The notes beneath the pieces were generated by a model that did not search any database, was not told the origin of the DNA, and saw nothing but the letters and a program-made list of their open reading frames with translations. This document shows positions 26,490 through 36,574 of a stretch of DNA of 64,000 nucleotides, piece after piece (position 1 is the stretch's first letter; each line of letters begins with the position of its first letter). Position numbers and translations under genes: made by a program. This DNA is from an uncultured Alphaproteobacteria bacterium. GTDB lineage: Bacteria; Pseudomonadota; Alphaproteobacteria; HIMB59; GCA-002718135. Location: positions 1 to 64,000 of the forward strand of contig CACGJH010000002.1 of the NCBI GenBank assembly GCA_902573325.1, given 5' to 3'.

Positions 26490-27406
26490 TTTTGTTCTTC
26501 TAGGTTTAAAATAGATCTAGCAAAGTTTTGAGAATTAAAGGTTACTAGGTCCTCAACACTTTCTCCAAGACCAACATAACTTATAGGGATTTCAAATTTA
26601 TTTGCAATTGAAATTAATGCTCCACCTTTTGCTGTTCCATCCAATTTAGTTATTATAAGACTTGATACATTAAGTTCATTTCCAAAGATTTCCACTTGCT
26701 TAATCATGTTCGAACCATTCGTGCCATCTAAAACTAACACAGTTTCAATATTAAAAGAGGAATTAACTTTTGAGATAACATTCTTCAATTTAATTAGTTG
26801 ATTAATGAGGTTAGTATTATTTGATAATCTTCCAGCAGTATCTATAAGTAAAAAATCGTAATTTTCTTTTCCAAATTCTTCAGTTGCCTGATACGCTACG
26901 CTTGCTGGATCTTGACTACTTTTTCCAGCGATAAAACCATTATTATTTTTTTTCGCCCAATTTTCCAACTGCTCAACAGCTGCTGCCCTAAATGTGTCAC
27001 AAGCTGCAATCAGAATTTTTTTATTTGATAAAATTTTATTTGCAATTTTACCAATAGTGGTTGTCTTTCCGCTTCCGTTTACTCCAACAAATATTAATAT
27101 TTTTTTTTCATCATTTTTTTCATTTATCAGAACATGTTCTCTTGGAAGTAATATACTTTCTATATTTTTAGCTAAGATTTCTAGTACATTTTTTATTCCA
27201 TCATCATTTGAAATTTTTATTTTTTTTATAGAATCTATTAGCTGATTTACAACATCCAAACTAATATCAGATGAAATAAGAACATTTTCTAATTCTTCTA
27301 AAGTTAAATGATCTATTTTTTTGTTTTTTAAAATCTCTAAAATATTAAAAGAAAGTATATTTGAAGTTTTACTTAACTTATCTTTAAATATTGAGAACAA
27401 ACTCAT
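26486..27406 (-). CDS. ftsY: Signal recognition particle receptor FtsY
   Basis: The SRP receptor GTPase, which docks Ffh-ribosome complexes at the membrane for co-translational insertion. The 306-residue protein holds only the NG domain, with G1 GVNGSGKTTTIGK, the GAD-like AACDTFRAAAVEQLENWA, DTAGRLSNN, and TKLDGTAKGG. The acidic N-terminal A domain of E. coli FtsY is absent, as in many alphaproteobacteria. It sits in mtaB-ftsY-yciB with 4-base overlaps on both sides. Its partner gene ffh is 3 kb away on the other strand. Confidence 0.96.
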   Translation of the reverse strand: MSLFSIFKDKLSKTSNILSFNILEILKNKKIDHLTLEELENVLISSDISLDVVNQLIDSIKKIKISNDDGIKNVLEILAKNIESILLPREHVLINEKNDEKKILIFVGVNGSGKTTTIGKIANKILSNKKILIAACDTFRAAAVEQLENWAKKNNNGFIAGKSSQDPASVAYQATEEFGKENYDFLLIDTAGRLSNNTNLINQLIKLKNVISKVNSSFNIETVLVLDGTNGSNMIKQVEIFGNELNVSSLIITKLDGTAKGGALISIANKFEIPISYVGLGESVEDLVTFNSQNFARSILNLEEQK

Positions 27407-28662
27407 GCTATTCTTGCTAACAACGTATCATTTTCTATGCCTGTGTATATACAGGAAACTATATTTCCCTCTTTAAACTCTTCTTCAAGTTTTACTTTTA
27501 AAAAATGCTGATCTTTTCCAAGTGAAAAATTTTCTTTTCTACTTTCAATTAAAATTTGTTCCTTCTTTCCAATATTTTTTTTTAAATGTTGTTTTAATTT
27601 TTCAATACCTTTTTCTCTAAGTCTTCTTGCTCTATCTTTGATAATTTTTTTTTGAACTTGAGGCATTCTAGATGCAGGAGTGTTTTCTCTTGGTGAATAA
27701 GGAAAAATATGAAGATGGGTTAAATTACACTCATCAACAAGTTTAATTGAATCTTGAAACATCGTTTCTGTTTCTGTTGGAAAACCGGCAATTATATCAG
27801 CACCAAATGTTGCATCTCTCCTAATAGATAAAACTTTCTTACAAAAATTAATTGCCATTTCCCTTGAATGTCTTCTTTTCATTCTTTTCAAAATTAAATT
27901 GTTTCCGGCTTGTAAACTTATATGAAAATGAGGCATTAATCTTTCATCCTTTAAAACATCCCAAAAATCTTCGTCTATTTCAGCGCAGTCAATTGAAGAC
28001 AAGCGCAGCTGTCTTAATTCAGGTACTAATTTTAGAATTCTTTTAATTAAATTAGAAAAAGTAGGTTTTGCTGGAAGATCTTTTCCATAATCAGTTATAT
28101 CTACTCCTGTTAAGACTACTTCATTATATCCATTGCTAACAATTTTTTTTATTTTATTTACTATTTCTCCAGCAGGTACACTTCTATTATTGCCTCTACC
28201 AAATGGAATGACACAAAAAGTACAGCGATGGTTACAACCTTGTTGTATTTCAATATAAGCTCTTGATTTTCCTTCAAATTTTTCAATTGAATTAGATACT
28301 GTTTTACTTTCTTCTAATATATTTCCTACTTTAAAATTTTTAGACTGATCGATATTTTTCCATGTTAAATTTTCTAATTTTTCTGTGTTCCCAATTACTG
28401 AGTCTACTTCTTTTAAATCTTTATATTTTAATGGATTAATTTGAGCCGCACATCCTGTAACTACTATTTTATTATTAGGAAAATTTTTTTTTGCCTTTCT
28501 AATTTCATAAGAAACTTTTTTCTCAGCTTCTTCAGTTACTGCACATGAGTTTATGACTGTAACATTATTTAAATTATTTGTTTTAAGATGGTTTTTAATA
28601 ATTTCACCTTCATAAATATTCAATCTACAACCTAGATTGACTACGTAGTTTTTATTTTTCAT
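27403..28662 (-). CDS. mtaB: tRNA t6A37 methylthiotransferase MtaB
   Basis: A radical-SAM enzyme that converts t6A37 to ms2t6A37 in tRNAs reading ANN codons. In the 419-residue protein the N-terminal domain supplies C12, C40 and C71 for the auxiliary cluster. The radical-SAM motif is C143-NHRC-TFC-150, followed by VIPFGRGNNRSVP. The GADIIAGFPTETE and HIFPYSPRENTPA segments and the C-terminal TRAM-like region complete the family. The gene is 3 bases after dapF, in a dapF-mtaB-ftsY-yciB operon. Confidence 0.94.
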   Translation of the reverse strand: MKNKNYVVNLGCRLNIYEGEIIKNHLKTNNLNNVTVINSCAVTEEAEKKVSYEIRKAKKNFPNNKIVVTGCAAQINPLKYKDLKEVDSVIGNTEKLENLTWKNIDQSKNFKVGNILEESKTVSNSIEKFEGKSRAYIEIQQGCNHRCTFCVIPFGRGNNRSVPAGEIVNKIKKIVSNGYNEVVLTGVDITDYGKDLPAKPTFSNLIKRILKLVPELRQLRLSSIDCAEIDEDFWDVLKDERLMPHFHISLQAGNNLILKRMKRRHSREMAINFCKKVLSIRRDATFGADIIAGFPTETETMFQDSIKLVDECNLTHLHIFPYSPRENTPASRMPQVQKKIIKDRARRLREKGIEKLKQHLKKNIGKKEQILIESRKENFSLGKDQHFLKVKLEEEFKEGNIVSCIYTGIENDTLLARIA

Positions 28663-28665
28663 AAA

Positions 28666-29484
28666 TTATATTTCTAAACTACCCCGATAACTTATTTCTG
28701 CAGGTCCTATCATAATAGATTCATTATTAATTATATTTATGTGCAGTGAACCTTTTTCAAGTTTCACTTCAGCGTTATTTTCAATCAATCCTTTTTTCCA
28801 TGCCGCATATACAGCCGCACAGGCACCACTACCACAAGCTAAAGTGATTCCAACTCCACGTTCCCAAACTCTCATTTCAATTAAATTTGAATTAATAACT
28901 TCAACTATTTCAACATTAGTTTTTTTTGGAAAGAGCTCATGATTTTCTATTGTAGGACCTATACTTTCAAGATCTGTATCTTTGATCGATTTTCCAAAAA
29001 AAACTACATGTGGATTACCTACATTAACAGCAACTCCATTACTATATCCATCAATTGAAATTGGTATATTCATTGTATCGACTTCTTTACTTAAAGGAAT
29101 TTTATCCCAAGTATTTTTTATTGAACCCATGTTGACACTTATATTGTTATCTATTTTTTTTGATTCTAATATGCCTGCATCAGATTGAATTTTTAAAATT
29201 TCTTTATTTGAATCTTCATCAAATAGTATTTTTGCCACGCAGCGTGTTCCATTACCACAAGCTTCGGCTCTATCACCACCAGGATTAAAAATTTCAATTT
29301 CAGCATCAGCAATTTGATTATTTGTATTATTAATTGTGATTAATTGATCACACCCTGCTCCAGTTCTTCTGTCACTGAGTATTTTAATAATATCTTCAGT
29401 AATTTCGATATTGTTAGACCTTTTATCTATGATAACAAAATCATTCCCAAGTCCATGCATCTTTATAAAGTCTATTTTTTGCAT
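28666..29484 (-). CDS. dapF: Diaminopimelate epimerase DapF
   Basis: Interconverts LL- and meso-diaminopimelate for lysine and peptidoglycan synthesis. The 272-residue protein has the two catalytic cysteines in their hallmark contexts: ACGNGTRC (C76) and LACGSGACAA in the second half. FIKMHGLGNDFVIID opens the protein as expected. It heads a four-gene minus-strand operon and is divergent from ffh across a 197-base interval. Confidence 0.96.
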   Translation of the reverse strand: MQKIDFIKMHGLGNDFVIIDKRSNNIEITEDIIKILSDRRTGAGCDQLITINNTNNQIADAEIEIFNPGGDRAEACGNGTRCVAKILFDEDSNKEILKIQSDAGILESKKIDNNISVNMGSIKNTWDKIPLSKEVDTMNIPISIDGYSNGVAVNVGNPHVVFFGKSIKDTDLESIGPTIENHELFPKKTNVEIVEVINSNLIEMRVWERGVGITLACGSGACAAVYAAWKKGLIENNAEVKLEKGSLHINIINNESIMIGPAEISYRGSLEI

Positions 29485-29580
29485 ATTTGTTTTATAACCT
29501 AATTTATCGATAAATCTCAGTAAATATGGGAAATTTAAGAATACTTGACTTTCAATTATTCAGCTAATAGAGGGTCACCA

Positions 29581-29660
29581 ACAAATCCTATATTTGTAAA
29601 CGAATTGAGCTTGTTACAATTGTGATAGGTGCTCTAGCCCACGAGTTTCGTGCCCTAGAG
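29581..29660 (+). ncRNA. Structured leader upstream of ffh
   Basis: Two hairpins stand before ffh. ACAAAT (29581-29586) pairs with ATTTGT (29592-29597). CTCTAG-cc-CACGA (29632-29644) pairs with TCGTG-cc-CTAGAG (29648-29660) around a GTT loop, leaving a symmetrical CC/CC internal loop. The second is by far the strongest fold in the 197-base dapF-ffh interval. CACC at about 29577-29580 may further pair with GGTG near 29628-29631. The ffh Shine-Dalgarno GGAG lies 12 bases after the hairpin. It has no T tract, so it is not an intrinsic terminator. Its function is unknown; a 5-prime leader element is inferred. Confidence 0.45.
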
Positions 29661-29681
29661 TTAAAAGGCTATTGGAGATTT

Positions 29682-31046
29682 ATGTTTGATACACTGAACA
29701 CAAAATTTGAAAAAATTGTTCAAAGTATTCGGGGTAAAGCTGTTATATCAGAAACAGATCTTGAAGTTACATTACGTGAAATTAGAATTGCTCTGTTAGA
29801 GGCAGACGTTTCATTAGTTGTAGTAAAAGAATTTATAAATTCCATCAAGTCAAACATTTTAGGAAAAGAAATTCTCAAATCTGTTAAGCCAGATCAAATG
29901 ATCATAAAGCTTGTGCAAGATGAGCTTGTAAAAATTCTTGGATCAGAAAATAAATCTCTAAATTTATCTTCGTCTCAATTAACTAAAATATTGTTTTGTG
30001 GATTACAGGGATCTGGGAAAACAACATCAATTGCCAAACTTTCCTATTTGCTACAGAAGTCTTCAAAGAAAAAAATTTTACTAGCATCAGCAGACATTTA
30101 TCGACCAGCAGCACAAGAACAATTAAAAGTATTAGCTAAAGAAACCGGCTCAGATTTCTTTAATCACAATCTAACATCAGCCAGTAAGATTGTTGATGAT
30201 TCCATAGACTATGCTCAAAAAAATTTATTTGATATTCTTATTTTAGATACTGCTGGACGACAAGTTGTAGATAAAAAGTTAATGAGTGAATTAATAGAAA
30301 TTGAAAATAAGTTTAAACCTGACGAAACATTATTAGTAGCAGATGCTCTAACAGGACAAGATGCTGCAAATGTAGCTAAAAGTTTTAGTGATGCAATAAA
30401 TATTACTGGATCAATTTTAACTCGAATAGATGGTGATAGCAGAGGTGGTGCAGCACTATCAATTAAATCGATAACAAACTCTCCTATAAAATTTATAGGA
30501 CTAGGTGAAAAAGTAGAAAATTTTGAACCTTTCCATCCTGAAAGAATTGCACAAAGAATTTTAGGTATGGGAGATATTGTATCTCTCGTCGAAAAGGCTG
30601 CTGAAAATATTGATAAAGAAGAAATGGAAGATATGGCAAAAAAGATCGCTAAAGGAAAATTTGATCTTGAAGATTTTGCCAATCAATTAAAGCAAATGGG
30701 TAAAATGGGTGGAGTCTCCGGTTTACTTTCTATGATGCCAGGTGTTTCAAAGGCACAGAAGTTAATGGCAGAAAATAAAATTTCTAATTCAATGATTGAT
30801 AAACAAATAGCTATAATCAGTTCAATGACAAAAAAAGAAAGGGCTGATCCAGATATTATAAAGGCTTCACGTAAAATTAGAATTTCAAAAGGATCTGGAA
30901 CAAAAGTTCAAGACGTTAACAGGTTATTAAAACAGTTTCTCCAATCACAAAAAATGATGAAGAGAATGAAATCAATGGGCAAAGGAGGAATTCCCAGTGA
31001 TTTAATGCAAAAATTACAAGGAAATCTTCCTCCAAACATGAATTAG
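29682..31046 (+). CDS. ffh: Signal recognition particle GTPase Ffh
   Basis: The protein subunit of SRP, which binds 4.5S RNA and nascent signal sequences. NG domain: GLQGSGKTTSIAKL, ADIYRPAAQEQL, DTAGRQ, TRIDGDSRGGAAL. The methionine-rich M domain at the C terminus includes LKQMGKMGGVSGLLSMMPG and MMKRMKSMGKGG. I start at the ATG at 29682, six bases after GGAG, giving 454 residues. The frame is open for 20 codons upstream, but that stretch encodes the leader hairpin and lacks homology. It begins a plus-strand run of nine genes to asd. Confidence 0.96.
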   Translation: MFDTLNTKFEKIVQSIRGKAVISETDLEVTLREIRIALLEADVSLVVVKEFINSIKSNILGKEILKSVKPDQMIIKLVQDELVKILGSENKSLNLSSSQLTKILFCGLQGSGKTTSIAKLSYLLQKSSKKKILLASADIYRPAAQEQLKVLAKETGSDFFNHNLTSASKIVDDSIDYAQKNLFDILILDTAGRQVVDKKLMSELIEIENKFKPDETLLVADALTGQDAANVAKSFSDAINITGSILTRIDGDSRGGAALSIKSITNSPIKFIGLGEKVENFEPFHPERIAQRILGMGDIVSLVEKAAENIDKEEMEDMAKKIAKGKFDLEDFANQLKQMGKMGGVSGLLSMMPGVSKAQKLMAENKISNSMIDKQIAIISSMTKKERADPDIIKASRKIRISKGSGTKVQDVNRLLKQFLQSQKMMKRMKSMGKGGIPSDLMQKLQGNLPPNMN

Positions 31047-31058
31047 AAAGGAAATAAA

Positions 31059-31634
31059 ATGCCAGTAAGAATAAGATTATCAAGAGGTGGTGCAAAGAAA
31101 AGACCATTTTATAGAATAGTAGTTGCTGATTCTAGAAGAGCTAGAGATGGAAAATTTATAGATCAAATCGGAACTTATAACCCAATGCTTCCAAAGGATA
31201 GCGCTGATAGAGTTAAAATGGATTTAGACAAAGCTAAGGAATGGATTGCAAAAGGAGCAAAACCATCAGATAGAATTTCTATTTTTCTTAGCAATCTTGG
31301 TGTGATGGAAAAACCAGTTATTACTGAAAAAACAAAAAAACATCTACCTAAGAAAAAAGCACAGGAACGTTTGGCTGCTGCTAAAGAAAAAGAAGAAGCT
31401 GCGAAAGCTGCAGCAGAAGAACCAAAAGCAGAAGAAGCAGAAGCTAAGCCAGCTGAAGATGCACAACCTGCTGAAGAACCAAAAGCAGAAGAACCAGAAG
31501 CTAAACCAGCTGAAGATGCACAACCTGCTGAAGAACCAAAAGCAAAAGCAGAAGAAGCAGAAGCTAAGCCAGCTGAAGATGCACAACCTGCTGAAGAACC
31601 AAAAGCAGAAGAAGCAGAAGTTAAAAAAGAATAA
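31059..31634 (+). CDS. rpsP: 30S ribosomal protein S16 with long repeated Ala/Glu/Pro/Lys tail
   Basis: Residues 1 to about 80 are a normal S16: [27 protein letters not shown] and [12 protein letters not shown]. The family is usually 75-110 residues; this one has 191. From about residue 85 it is low complexity and basic, then becomes three tandem units of 19-21 residues, [19 protein letters not shown], and a fourth partial unit ending EVKKE. The tail is predicted disordered and acidic overall. AGAAAGGA precedes the ATG. Order ffh-rpsP-rimM-trmD-rplS is the common bacterial cluster. A similar tail occurs on L19 three genes later. Confidence 0.95.
   Translation: MPVRIRLSRGGAKKRPFYRIVVADSRRARDGKFIDQIGTYNPMLPKDSADRVKMDLDKAKEWIAKGAKPSDRISIFLSNLGVMEKPVITEKTKKHLPKKKAQERLAAAKEKEEAAKAAAEEPKAEEAEAKPAEDAQPAEEPKAEEPEAKPAEDAQPAEEPKAKAEEAEAKPAEDAQPAEEPKAEEAEVKKE
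31416..31634 (+). repeat. In-frame tandem repeat in the rpsP tail
   Basis: Units at 31416-31472 (57 bases), 31473-31529 (57 bases), 31530-31592 (63 bases, with one extra KA pair) and a truncated unit 31593-31634. The units are almost identical at DNA level, including synonymous positions apart from AAG/AAA at one lysine. This indicates recent duplication by slippage or recombination. Confidence 0.92.
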
Positions 31635-31648
31635 AATCAATTTTTGCT

Positions 31649-32155
31649 TTGAGTAATAAAGATATTATTCTTGTTGGTCAGTTTGGATCTCCTGTAGGAT
31701 TAAAAGGTGAAATAAAAGTTAATATGATGACTACCTCGTTTGAAGTTTTTAAAAATTTAAAAAACTATTATAATTTTGATGGTTCAGTTGCTTGGAATTT
31801 TAAAAATATTTTATTCAAAAATAATAAGTGTGTTGTTCAAGTTGAAAAATACTTTTCTAGAGAAGATGTTTTAGAGCTTAAAGGTCAAAAAATTTTTTCA
31901 AATAAGAAATTTTTTCCAAAAACAAAAGATAATGAGTTTTACATAAACGATCTAATCGAATGCATGATTTTCTTGAAAGACAATACTAGTATTGGAAAAG
32001 TTTTAAGTGTTCAAAATTTTGGGGCAGGTGATTTATTAGAAGTCAAATATAATACCAAACTTATTCTTATACCTTTTGATAAAACAAATATTTTATCAGT
32101 TAATATTAATAAAAAAGAAATAATAGCTGATCCAATATCTGGTATTCTTGATTAA
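31649..32155 (+). CDS. rimM: 16S rRNA processing protein RimM
   Basis: A 168-residue ribosome maturation factor that binds S19 and helps assemble the 30S head. The N-terminal RimM domain begins ILVGQFGSPVGLKGEIKVN, and the C-terminal PRC-barrel has NDLIECMIFLKDNTSIGKVLSVQNFGAGDLLEV and LIPFDKTNILSVNI. Translation starts at TTG 31649-31651. It lies between rpsP and trmD as in most bacteria. Confidence 0.94.
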   Translation: MSNKDIILVGQFGSPVGLKGEIKVNMMTTSFEVFKNLKNYYNFDGSVAWNFKNILFKNNKCVVQVEKYFSREDVLELKGQKIFSNKKFFPKTKDNEFYINDLIECMIFLKDNTSIGKVLSVQNFGAGDLLEVKYNTKLILIPFDKTNILSVNINKKEIIADPISGILD

Positions 32156-32156
32156 A

Positions 32157-32855
32157 ATGAGAGTAGTAATTTTAACTTGTTATCCTGAGATGTTCCCTGG
32201 TTCACTAGGATATTCTGTAATCGGAAATGCATTAAACAATAAAAAATTTTCTCTCGAGATAGTAAATCTACATGATTTTGGAATTGATAAAAGAGGAAGT
32301 GTTGATGATGAACCTTTTGGGGGAGGCCCTGGAATGGTTATTCGTCCAGATGTGATTGAAAAAGCATTAAATTCAATCACTTTCAAAACCGATAATTACT
32401 GCAAAATTTTTCTAACACCGTCAGGTCAGAAATTATCTCAAGCCAAACTTAATAATCTATCAAAATATGATGAAATGCTTATTTTATGCGGTAGATTTGA
32501 AGGGGTTGACCAAAGAGCTATAGAAATTCTTGATTTTCAGGAAATAAGTATCGGTGATTACGTCCTATCTGGCGGTGAGATTGCTGCCCAGGTGTTAGTT
32601 GAAGGTTGTATTCGTCTCATTCCTGGAGTATTAGGGCAGCCACAAAGTTTATTAGAAGAATCTTTTTCTAATAATCTTCTTGAATATCCTCATTATACCA
32701 GACCACAAACCTGGGAAGATATTCAGGGAAATACACATGAAGTTCCAGATGTTTTAACATCAGGTCATCATGAAAAAATTGATAAATGGAGAAAAGAAAA
32801 ATCGGTTGAAAAAACTAAAAAATTAAGACCAGATCTTTATAAAAAGGAAAAATAA
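32157..32855 (+). CDS. trmD: tRNA (guanine-N1)-methyltransferase TrmD
   Basis: Methylates G37 in tRNAs to prevent frameshifting. The 232-residue protein has the trefoil-knot SAM site [12 protein letters not shown] and [16 protein letters not shown], the active-site loop [16 protein letters not shown], and the C-terminal [10 protein letters not shown] start at the ATG at 32157, one base after the rimM stop; an in-frame TTG nine bases upstream is open but would overlap rimM. Confidence 0.96.
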   Translation: MRVVILTCYPEMFPGSLGYSVIGNALNNKKFSLEIVNLHDFGIDKRGSVDDEPFGGGPGMVIRPDVIEKALNSITFKTDNYCKIFLTPSGQKLSQAKLNNLSKYDEMLILCGRFEGVDQRAIEILDFQEISIGDYVLSGGEIAAQVLVEGCIRLIPGVLGQPQSLLEESFSNNLLEYPHYTRPQTWEDIQGNTHEVPDVLTSGHHEKIDKWRKEKSVEKTKKLRPDLYKKEK

Positions 32856-32856
32856 A

Positions 32857-33462
32857 ATGAGTAATTTATTAGAGACATTTGAAAAACAACAGATTGAAAA
32901 GTTAACTTCAAAAAAAAGAGTTCCTGCTTTTCGTCCAGGTGATACTCTAAAAGTTACCGTAAGAATTACAGAGGGAAGTAAGTCAAGACTTCAAGCATTT
33001 GAAGGTATTTGTATTGCAAGAAAAAATAATTCAGTAAACTCTAACTTTACTGTGAGAAAAATATCTCATGGAGAGGGTGTTGAAAGAGTATTCCCTTTAT
33101 TCAGTCCATTAGTAGAAAAAATTGAAGTTGTTAGAAAAGGCGATGTAAGAAGAGCTAAGCTATATTATCTAAGAGAATTATCTGGAAAGAAAGCAAGGAT
33201 CGCAGATAAAGATAGGGGCGATGAAGCTGATCAATATGAATATGTAGAGGAAGCTCCTCCGGTAGAAGAAACAAAAACTGCAGATACAGATACAAATGCT
33301 GCAGAGGAACCAAAAGCTGAAGAGGTAGAAGCAAAACAAGCAGAGACAAAAGCAAAAGAAGCAGAAGCCAAACCAGCAGAAGAATCTAAAGCAGAAGCTG
33401 CAGAGGAATCTAGTAAAGAAGAGGAAAAAGCAGCCGAAAATAAATCGGATGACAATAAATAA
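32857..33462 (+). CDS. rplS: 50S ribosomal protein L19 with long acidic Ala/Glu tail
   Basis: Residues 1 to about 115 are a normal L19: [33 protein letters not shown], then [42 protein letters not shown]. The usual length is about 115-135; this protein has 201. The tail from about residue 120 is rich in A, E and K with irregular [15 protein letters not shown] units resembling, but not identical to, the S16 tail. Its last 14 bases overlap the start of leuC in another frame. Confidence 0.95.
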   Translation: MSNLLETFEKQQIEKLTSKKRVPAFRPGDTLKVTVRITEGSKSRLQAFEGICIARKNNSVNSNFTVRKISHGEGVERVFPLFSPLVEKIEVVRKGDVRRAKLYYLRELSGKKARIADKDRGDEADQYEYVEEAPPVEETKTADTDTNAAEEPKAEEVEAKQAETKAKEAEAKPAEESKAEAAEESSKEEEKAAENKSDDNK

Positions 33463-34852
33463 TCCTAAAACTCTTTTTGATAAAATTTGGGAACATCATC
33501 TTGTTGATAGACAAGAAGATGGAACTTGTCTTATATATATTGATAGACACCTTGTTCATGAAGTTACAAGCCCTCAAGCATTTGAAGGTTTAAGAAATAA
33601 TAATCGTAAAGTTAGAAGACCCGAAAGTACTTTTGCTGTAGCCGATCACAATGTTCCAACCTCAGATAGATCTAAAGGTATAGAAAATAAAGAAAGTAGA
33701 ATTCAAGTTGAAACACTAGAAAAGAATTGCAAAGATTTTGATATTACACTTTTTCCATTATTAGATAGCAGACAAGGTATAGTTCATATAGTTGGACCAG
33801 AACAAGGCATTACTCAGCCAGGTATGACAATAGTTTGTGGTGATAGTCATACAGCAACACACGGAGCATTTGGTGCATTAGCTTTTGGTATCGGCACAAG
33901 TGAAGTTGAGCATGTATTAGCCACTCAGACCTTAATTCAAAAACCTGCAAAGAATATGCGAATTTCTGTTGAAGGTAATTTAAACTTAGGTGTTACAGCA
34001 AAAGATATTATTCTTCATATAATAGGTAAAATAGGAACCGCTGGTGGAACTGGTTATGTTATTGAATATGCTGGTAAAGCAATTTCCTCTCTTTCTATGG
34101 AAGGAAGAATGACAATCTGCAATATGAGTATTGAAGCAGGTGCTAGAGCTGGTTTAATCGCTCCTGACGAAAAAACTTTCGAATATATTAAAGGTAGACC
34201 GTACGCTCCATCAGGAGATAATTGGAATAAAGCGGTAGAATTTTGGAAATCTCTTCCATCTGATGAGGGTGCAAAATATGATGAAGAAATTTTAATTAAT
34301 GCTGAAGATATTTCACCACAAATTACTTGGGGCACAAGCCCACAAGACGTTGTTGCTATAGATGGTATAGTACCAAACCCACAAGAAGAGAGTAATCCTA
34401 ATAGAAAGAGGGCTATGGAACGTTCTCTTGAATATATGGGTTTAGAACCCAAACAAGAAATACAAAAAATTAAAATTGATAAAGTATTTATTGGCTCCTG
34501 CACTAATGGAAGAATTGAGGATTTAAGAGAAGTTGCTAAAGTTGTAGAGGGCAAAAAAGTTTCTGTAGACTCAATGATCGTTCCTGGTTCAGGTCTAGTT
34601 AAAAAACAAGCTGAAGAAGAAGGTTTAGATAAAATTTTTATTGAAGCAGGATTTGATTGGAGAGAGCCAGGATGCTCCATGTGTTTAGCTATGAATCCAG
34701 ATCAATTAAAACCACAAGAAAGATGTGCATCAACATCAAATAGAAATTTTGAAGGTAGACAAGGTAGAGAAGGTAGAACACATCTTGTTAGTCCTGCAAT
34801 AGCTGCTGCCTCTGCAATCAAAGGTTCTTTTGCAACAGCAGAGGATTTATAA
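33449..34852 (+). CDS. leuC: 3-isopropylmalate dehydratase large subunit LeuC
   Basis: Catalyses, with LeuD, the isomerisation of 2- to 3-isopropylmalate in leucine synthesis. The 467-residue protein has the [4Fe-4S] cysteines in [14 protein letters not shown] and [12 protein letters not shown] and the substrate segments [32 protein letters not shown] and [11 protein letters not shown]. The start overlaps rplS by 14 bases, so ribosomes finishing L19 may restart here. No leuA is nearby. Confidence 0.96.
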   Translation: MTINNPKTLFDKIWEHHLVDRQEDGTCLIYIDRHLVHEVTSPQAFEGLRNNNRKVRRPESTFAVADHNVPTSDRSKGIENKESRIQVETLEKNCKDFDITLFPLLDSRQGIVHIVGPEQGITQPGMTIVCGDSHTATHGAFGALAFGIGTSEVEHVLATQTLIQKPAKNMRISVEGNLNLGVTAKDIILHIIGKIGTAGGTGYVIEYAGKAISSLSMEGRMTICNMSIEAGARAGLIAPDEKTFEYIKGRPYAPSGDNWNKAVEFWKSLPSDEGAKYDEEILINAEDISPQITWGTSPQDVVAIDGIVPNPQEESNPNRKRAMERSLEYMGLEPKQEIQKIKIDKVFIGSCTNGRIEDLREVAKVVEGKKVSVDSMIVPGSGLVKKQAEEEGLDKIFIEAGFDWREPGCSMCLAMNPDQLKPQERCASTSNRNFEGRQGREGRTHLVSPAIAAASAIKGSFATAEDL

Positions 34853-35455
34853 ATGGAATCATTTAAAACAATAATTGGTATCCCTGCACCACTACCAATG
34901 ATTAATGTCGATACCGATATGATTATTCCAAAACAATTTTTGAAAACAATAAAGAGATCTGGTTTAGGAAAAAACTTATTTCATGAATTAAGATACGATA
35001 TTCAAGGTAATATAAAGAACGATTTTGTTCTTAACTGGGACCCTTATAAAACTTCAAAAATTTTAATTGCTGGAGCAAATTTTGGTTGTGGATCAAGTAG
35101 AGAGCATGCACCATGGTCACTTTTAGATTTTGGTTTTAAGTCAATAATTGCACCAAGCTTCGCAGATATTTTCTATAATAATTGTTTTAAAAATGGAATA
35201 CTGCCAATTAAGTTAGATCAAAAAAAGGTAGATATATTAATGAACGAAGCAGAAAATAAAAATGATGTTTCAGTTGATTTAGAAAATCAAAAAATCACTT
35301 ATCAAAATGATAAAACAATAGAATTTGAAATTGATGCATTTCGAAAAAAATGTTTGCTAGAGGGTTTGGATGATATTGGTTTGACTCTCAAAAAAAATAA
35401 AAAAATTGATGTTCACGAAGAAAAAATACACAGTATCCAACCTTGGATAGTGTAG
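34853..35455 (+). CDS. leuD: 3-isopropylmalate dehydratase small subunit LeuD
   Basis: The 200-residue swivel-domain subunit. It shows [27 protein letters not shown] and the substrate loop [22 protein letters not shown], diagnostic of LeuD. It begins immediately after the leuC stop with no gap and precedes leuB by 6 bases. Confidence 0.96.
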   Translation: MESFKTIIGIPAPLPMINVDTDMIIPKQFLKTIKRSGLGKNLFHELRYDIQGNIKNDFVLNWDPYKTSKILIAGANFGCGSSREHAPWSLLDFGFKSIIAPSFADIFYNNCFKNGILPIKLDQKKVDILMNEAENKNDVSVDLENQKITYQNDKTIEFEIDAFRKKCLLEGLDDIGLTLKKNKKIDVHEEKIHSIQPWIV

Positions 35456-35461
35456 TCAAAA

Positions 35462-36574
35462 ATGAGTAATAAAAAAATTTTAATTTTACCTGGTGATGGA
35501 ATTGGCAATGAAGTTATGGCTGAGGTATTAAAAATCATTGATTGGATGGAAAAAACTAAATCTTTATCTTTTGATATTTCTGAAAGATTAGTTGGGGGCA
35601 CAGCATACGATAAAGAAGGTAATTCTATAAGTGATGAAACAATGCAAGTAGCTATGGATTGTGATGCAGTATTATTTGGTGCGGTAGGAGGCGCTAAATG
35701 GGATAACGTAGAAAGAGATAAAAGACCTGAAGCTGCCTTATTAAGATTAAGGAAAGACCTTGATCTCTTTGCTAATCTAAGACCAGCGGTTGTATTAGAT
35801 GCTCTTTCAGATTCATCATCTTTAAAATCTGATCTAGTTAAAGGATTAGATATTTTGATAATAAGAGAATTAACAAGTGGTGTATATTTTGGACAACCAA
35901 GAGGTATATCAAAAATTAATGAGACTGAAAGTAAGGCAGTTGATACTCAACTGTATACCACATCAGAAGTTAATAGAGTTTCACGAGTGGCATTTGATTT
36001 AGCAAAGTTGCGTAATAACAAAGTTACATCAGTAGAAAAATCAAATGTAATGGAAACAGGTTTATTTTGGAAACAAACCGTAACAGATTTACATAAAAAG
36101 GAATATTCTGATGTTAATTTGGAACACATGCTTGCAGATAATTGTGCAATGCAGTTAGTTCGTTATCCAAAACAATTTGATGTCATACTTACAGATAACT
36201 TATTTGGTGATCTTTTAAGTGATACTGCTGCTATGTTAACTGGATCTTTGGGAATGCTTCCTTCAGCAGCTCTTGGACCAGTTAAAGAAAATGGAACTAG
36301 AGCGGCAATGTATGAGCCCGTTCACGGTAGCGCACCAGATATAGCTGGTCAATCTAAAGCAAATCCTTTAGCAATGATCATGAGCTTTGCTATGATGTTG
36401 AAATATAGTTTTGATATGCAAGAAGATAGTCAAATGGTTGAGAAAGCTGTACAGAATGTTTTACTAAAAGGTTTAAGAACAGCTGATATTAAAGATGGAG
36501 CAGAAAAAATTATCTCAACTCAAGAAATGGGCAATGCTGTTATTGAAGAATTAAAAATCCTATCTGGCAATTAA
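35462..36574 (+). CDS. leuB: 3-isopropylmalate dehydrogenase LeuB
   Basis: Oxidatively decarboxylates 3-isopropylmalate with NAD. In the 370-residue protein the motifs are [81 protein letters not shown], and [13 protein letters not shown]. The last motif and the spacing fit LeuB rather than isocitrate or tartrate dehydrogenase. It sits in leuCDB-asd. Confidence 0.96.
   Translation: MSNKKILILPGDGIGNEVMAEVLKIIDWMEKTKSLSFDISERLVGGTAYDKEGNSISDETMQVAMDCDAVLFGAVGGAKWDNVERDKRPEAALLRLRKDLDLFANLRPAVVLDALSDSSSLKSDLVKGLDILIIRELTSGVYFGQPRGISKINETESKAVDTQLYTTSEVNRVSRVAFDLAKLRNNKVTSVEKSNVMETGLFWKQTVTDLHKKEYSDVNLEHMLADNCAMQLVRYPKQFDVILTDNLFGDLLSDTAAMLTGSLGMLPSAALGPVKENGTRAAMYEPVHGSAPDIAGQSKANPLAMIMSFAMMLKYSFDMQEDSQMVEKAVQNVLLKGLRTADIKDGAEKIISTQEMGNAVIEELKILSGN

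Noticed and set aside
29622-29681. Upstream start for ffh
   Set aside because: The 20 extra codons correspond to the hairpin leader; the ATG at 29682 has GGAG at correct spacing and begins the N domain.
31416-31634. Repeat array that could be mistaken for a CRISPR
   Set aside because: Units are contiguous, in frame and encode the S16 tail; there are no unique spacers and no cas genes.
31344-31640. Antisense ORF of about 98 residues opposite the rpsP tail
   Set aside because: It is a shadow of the repetitive coding sequence, composed almost wholly of F, C, S and L residues.
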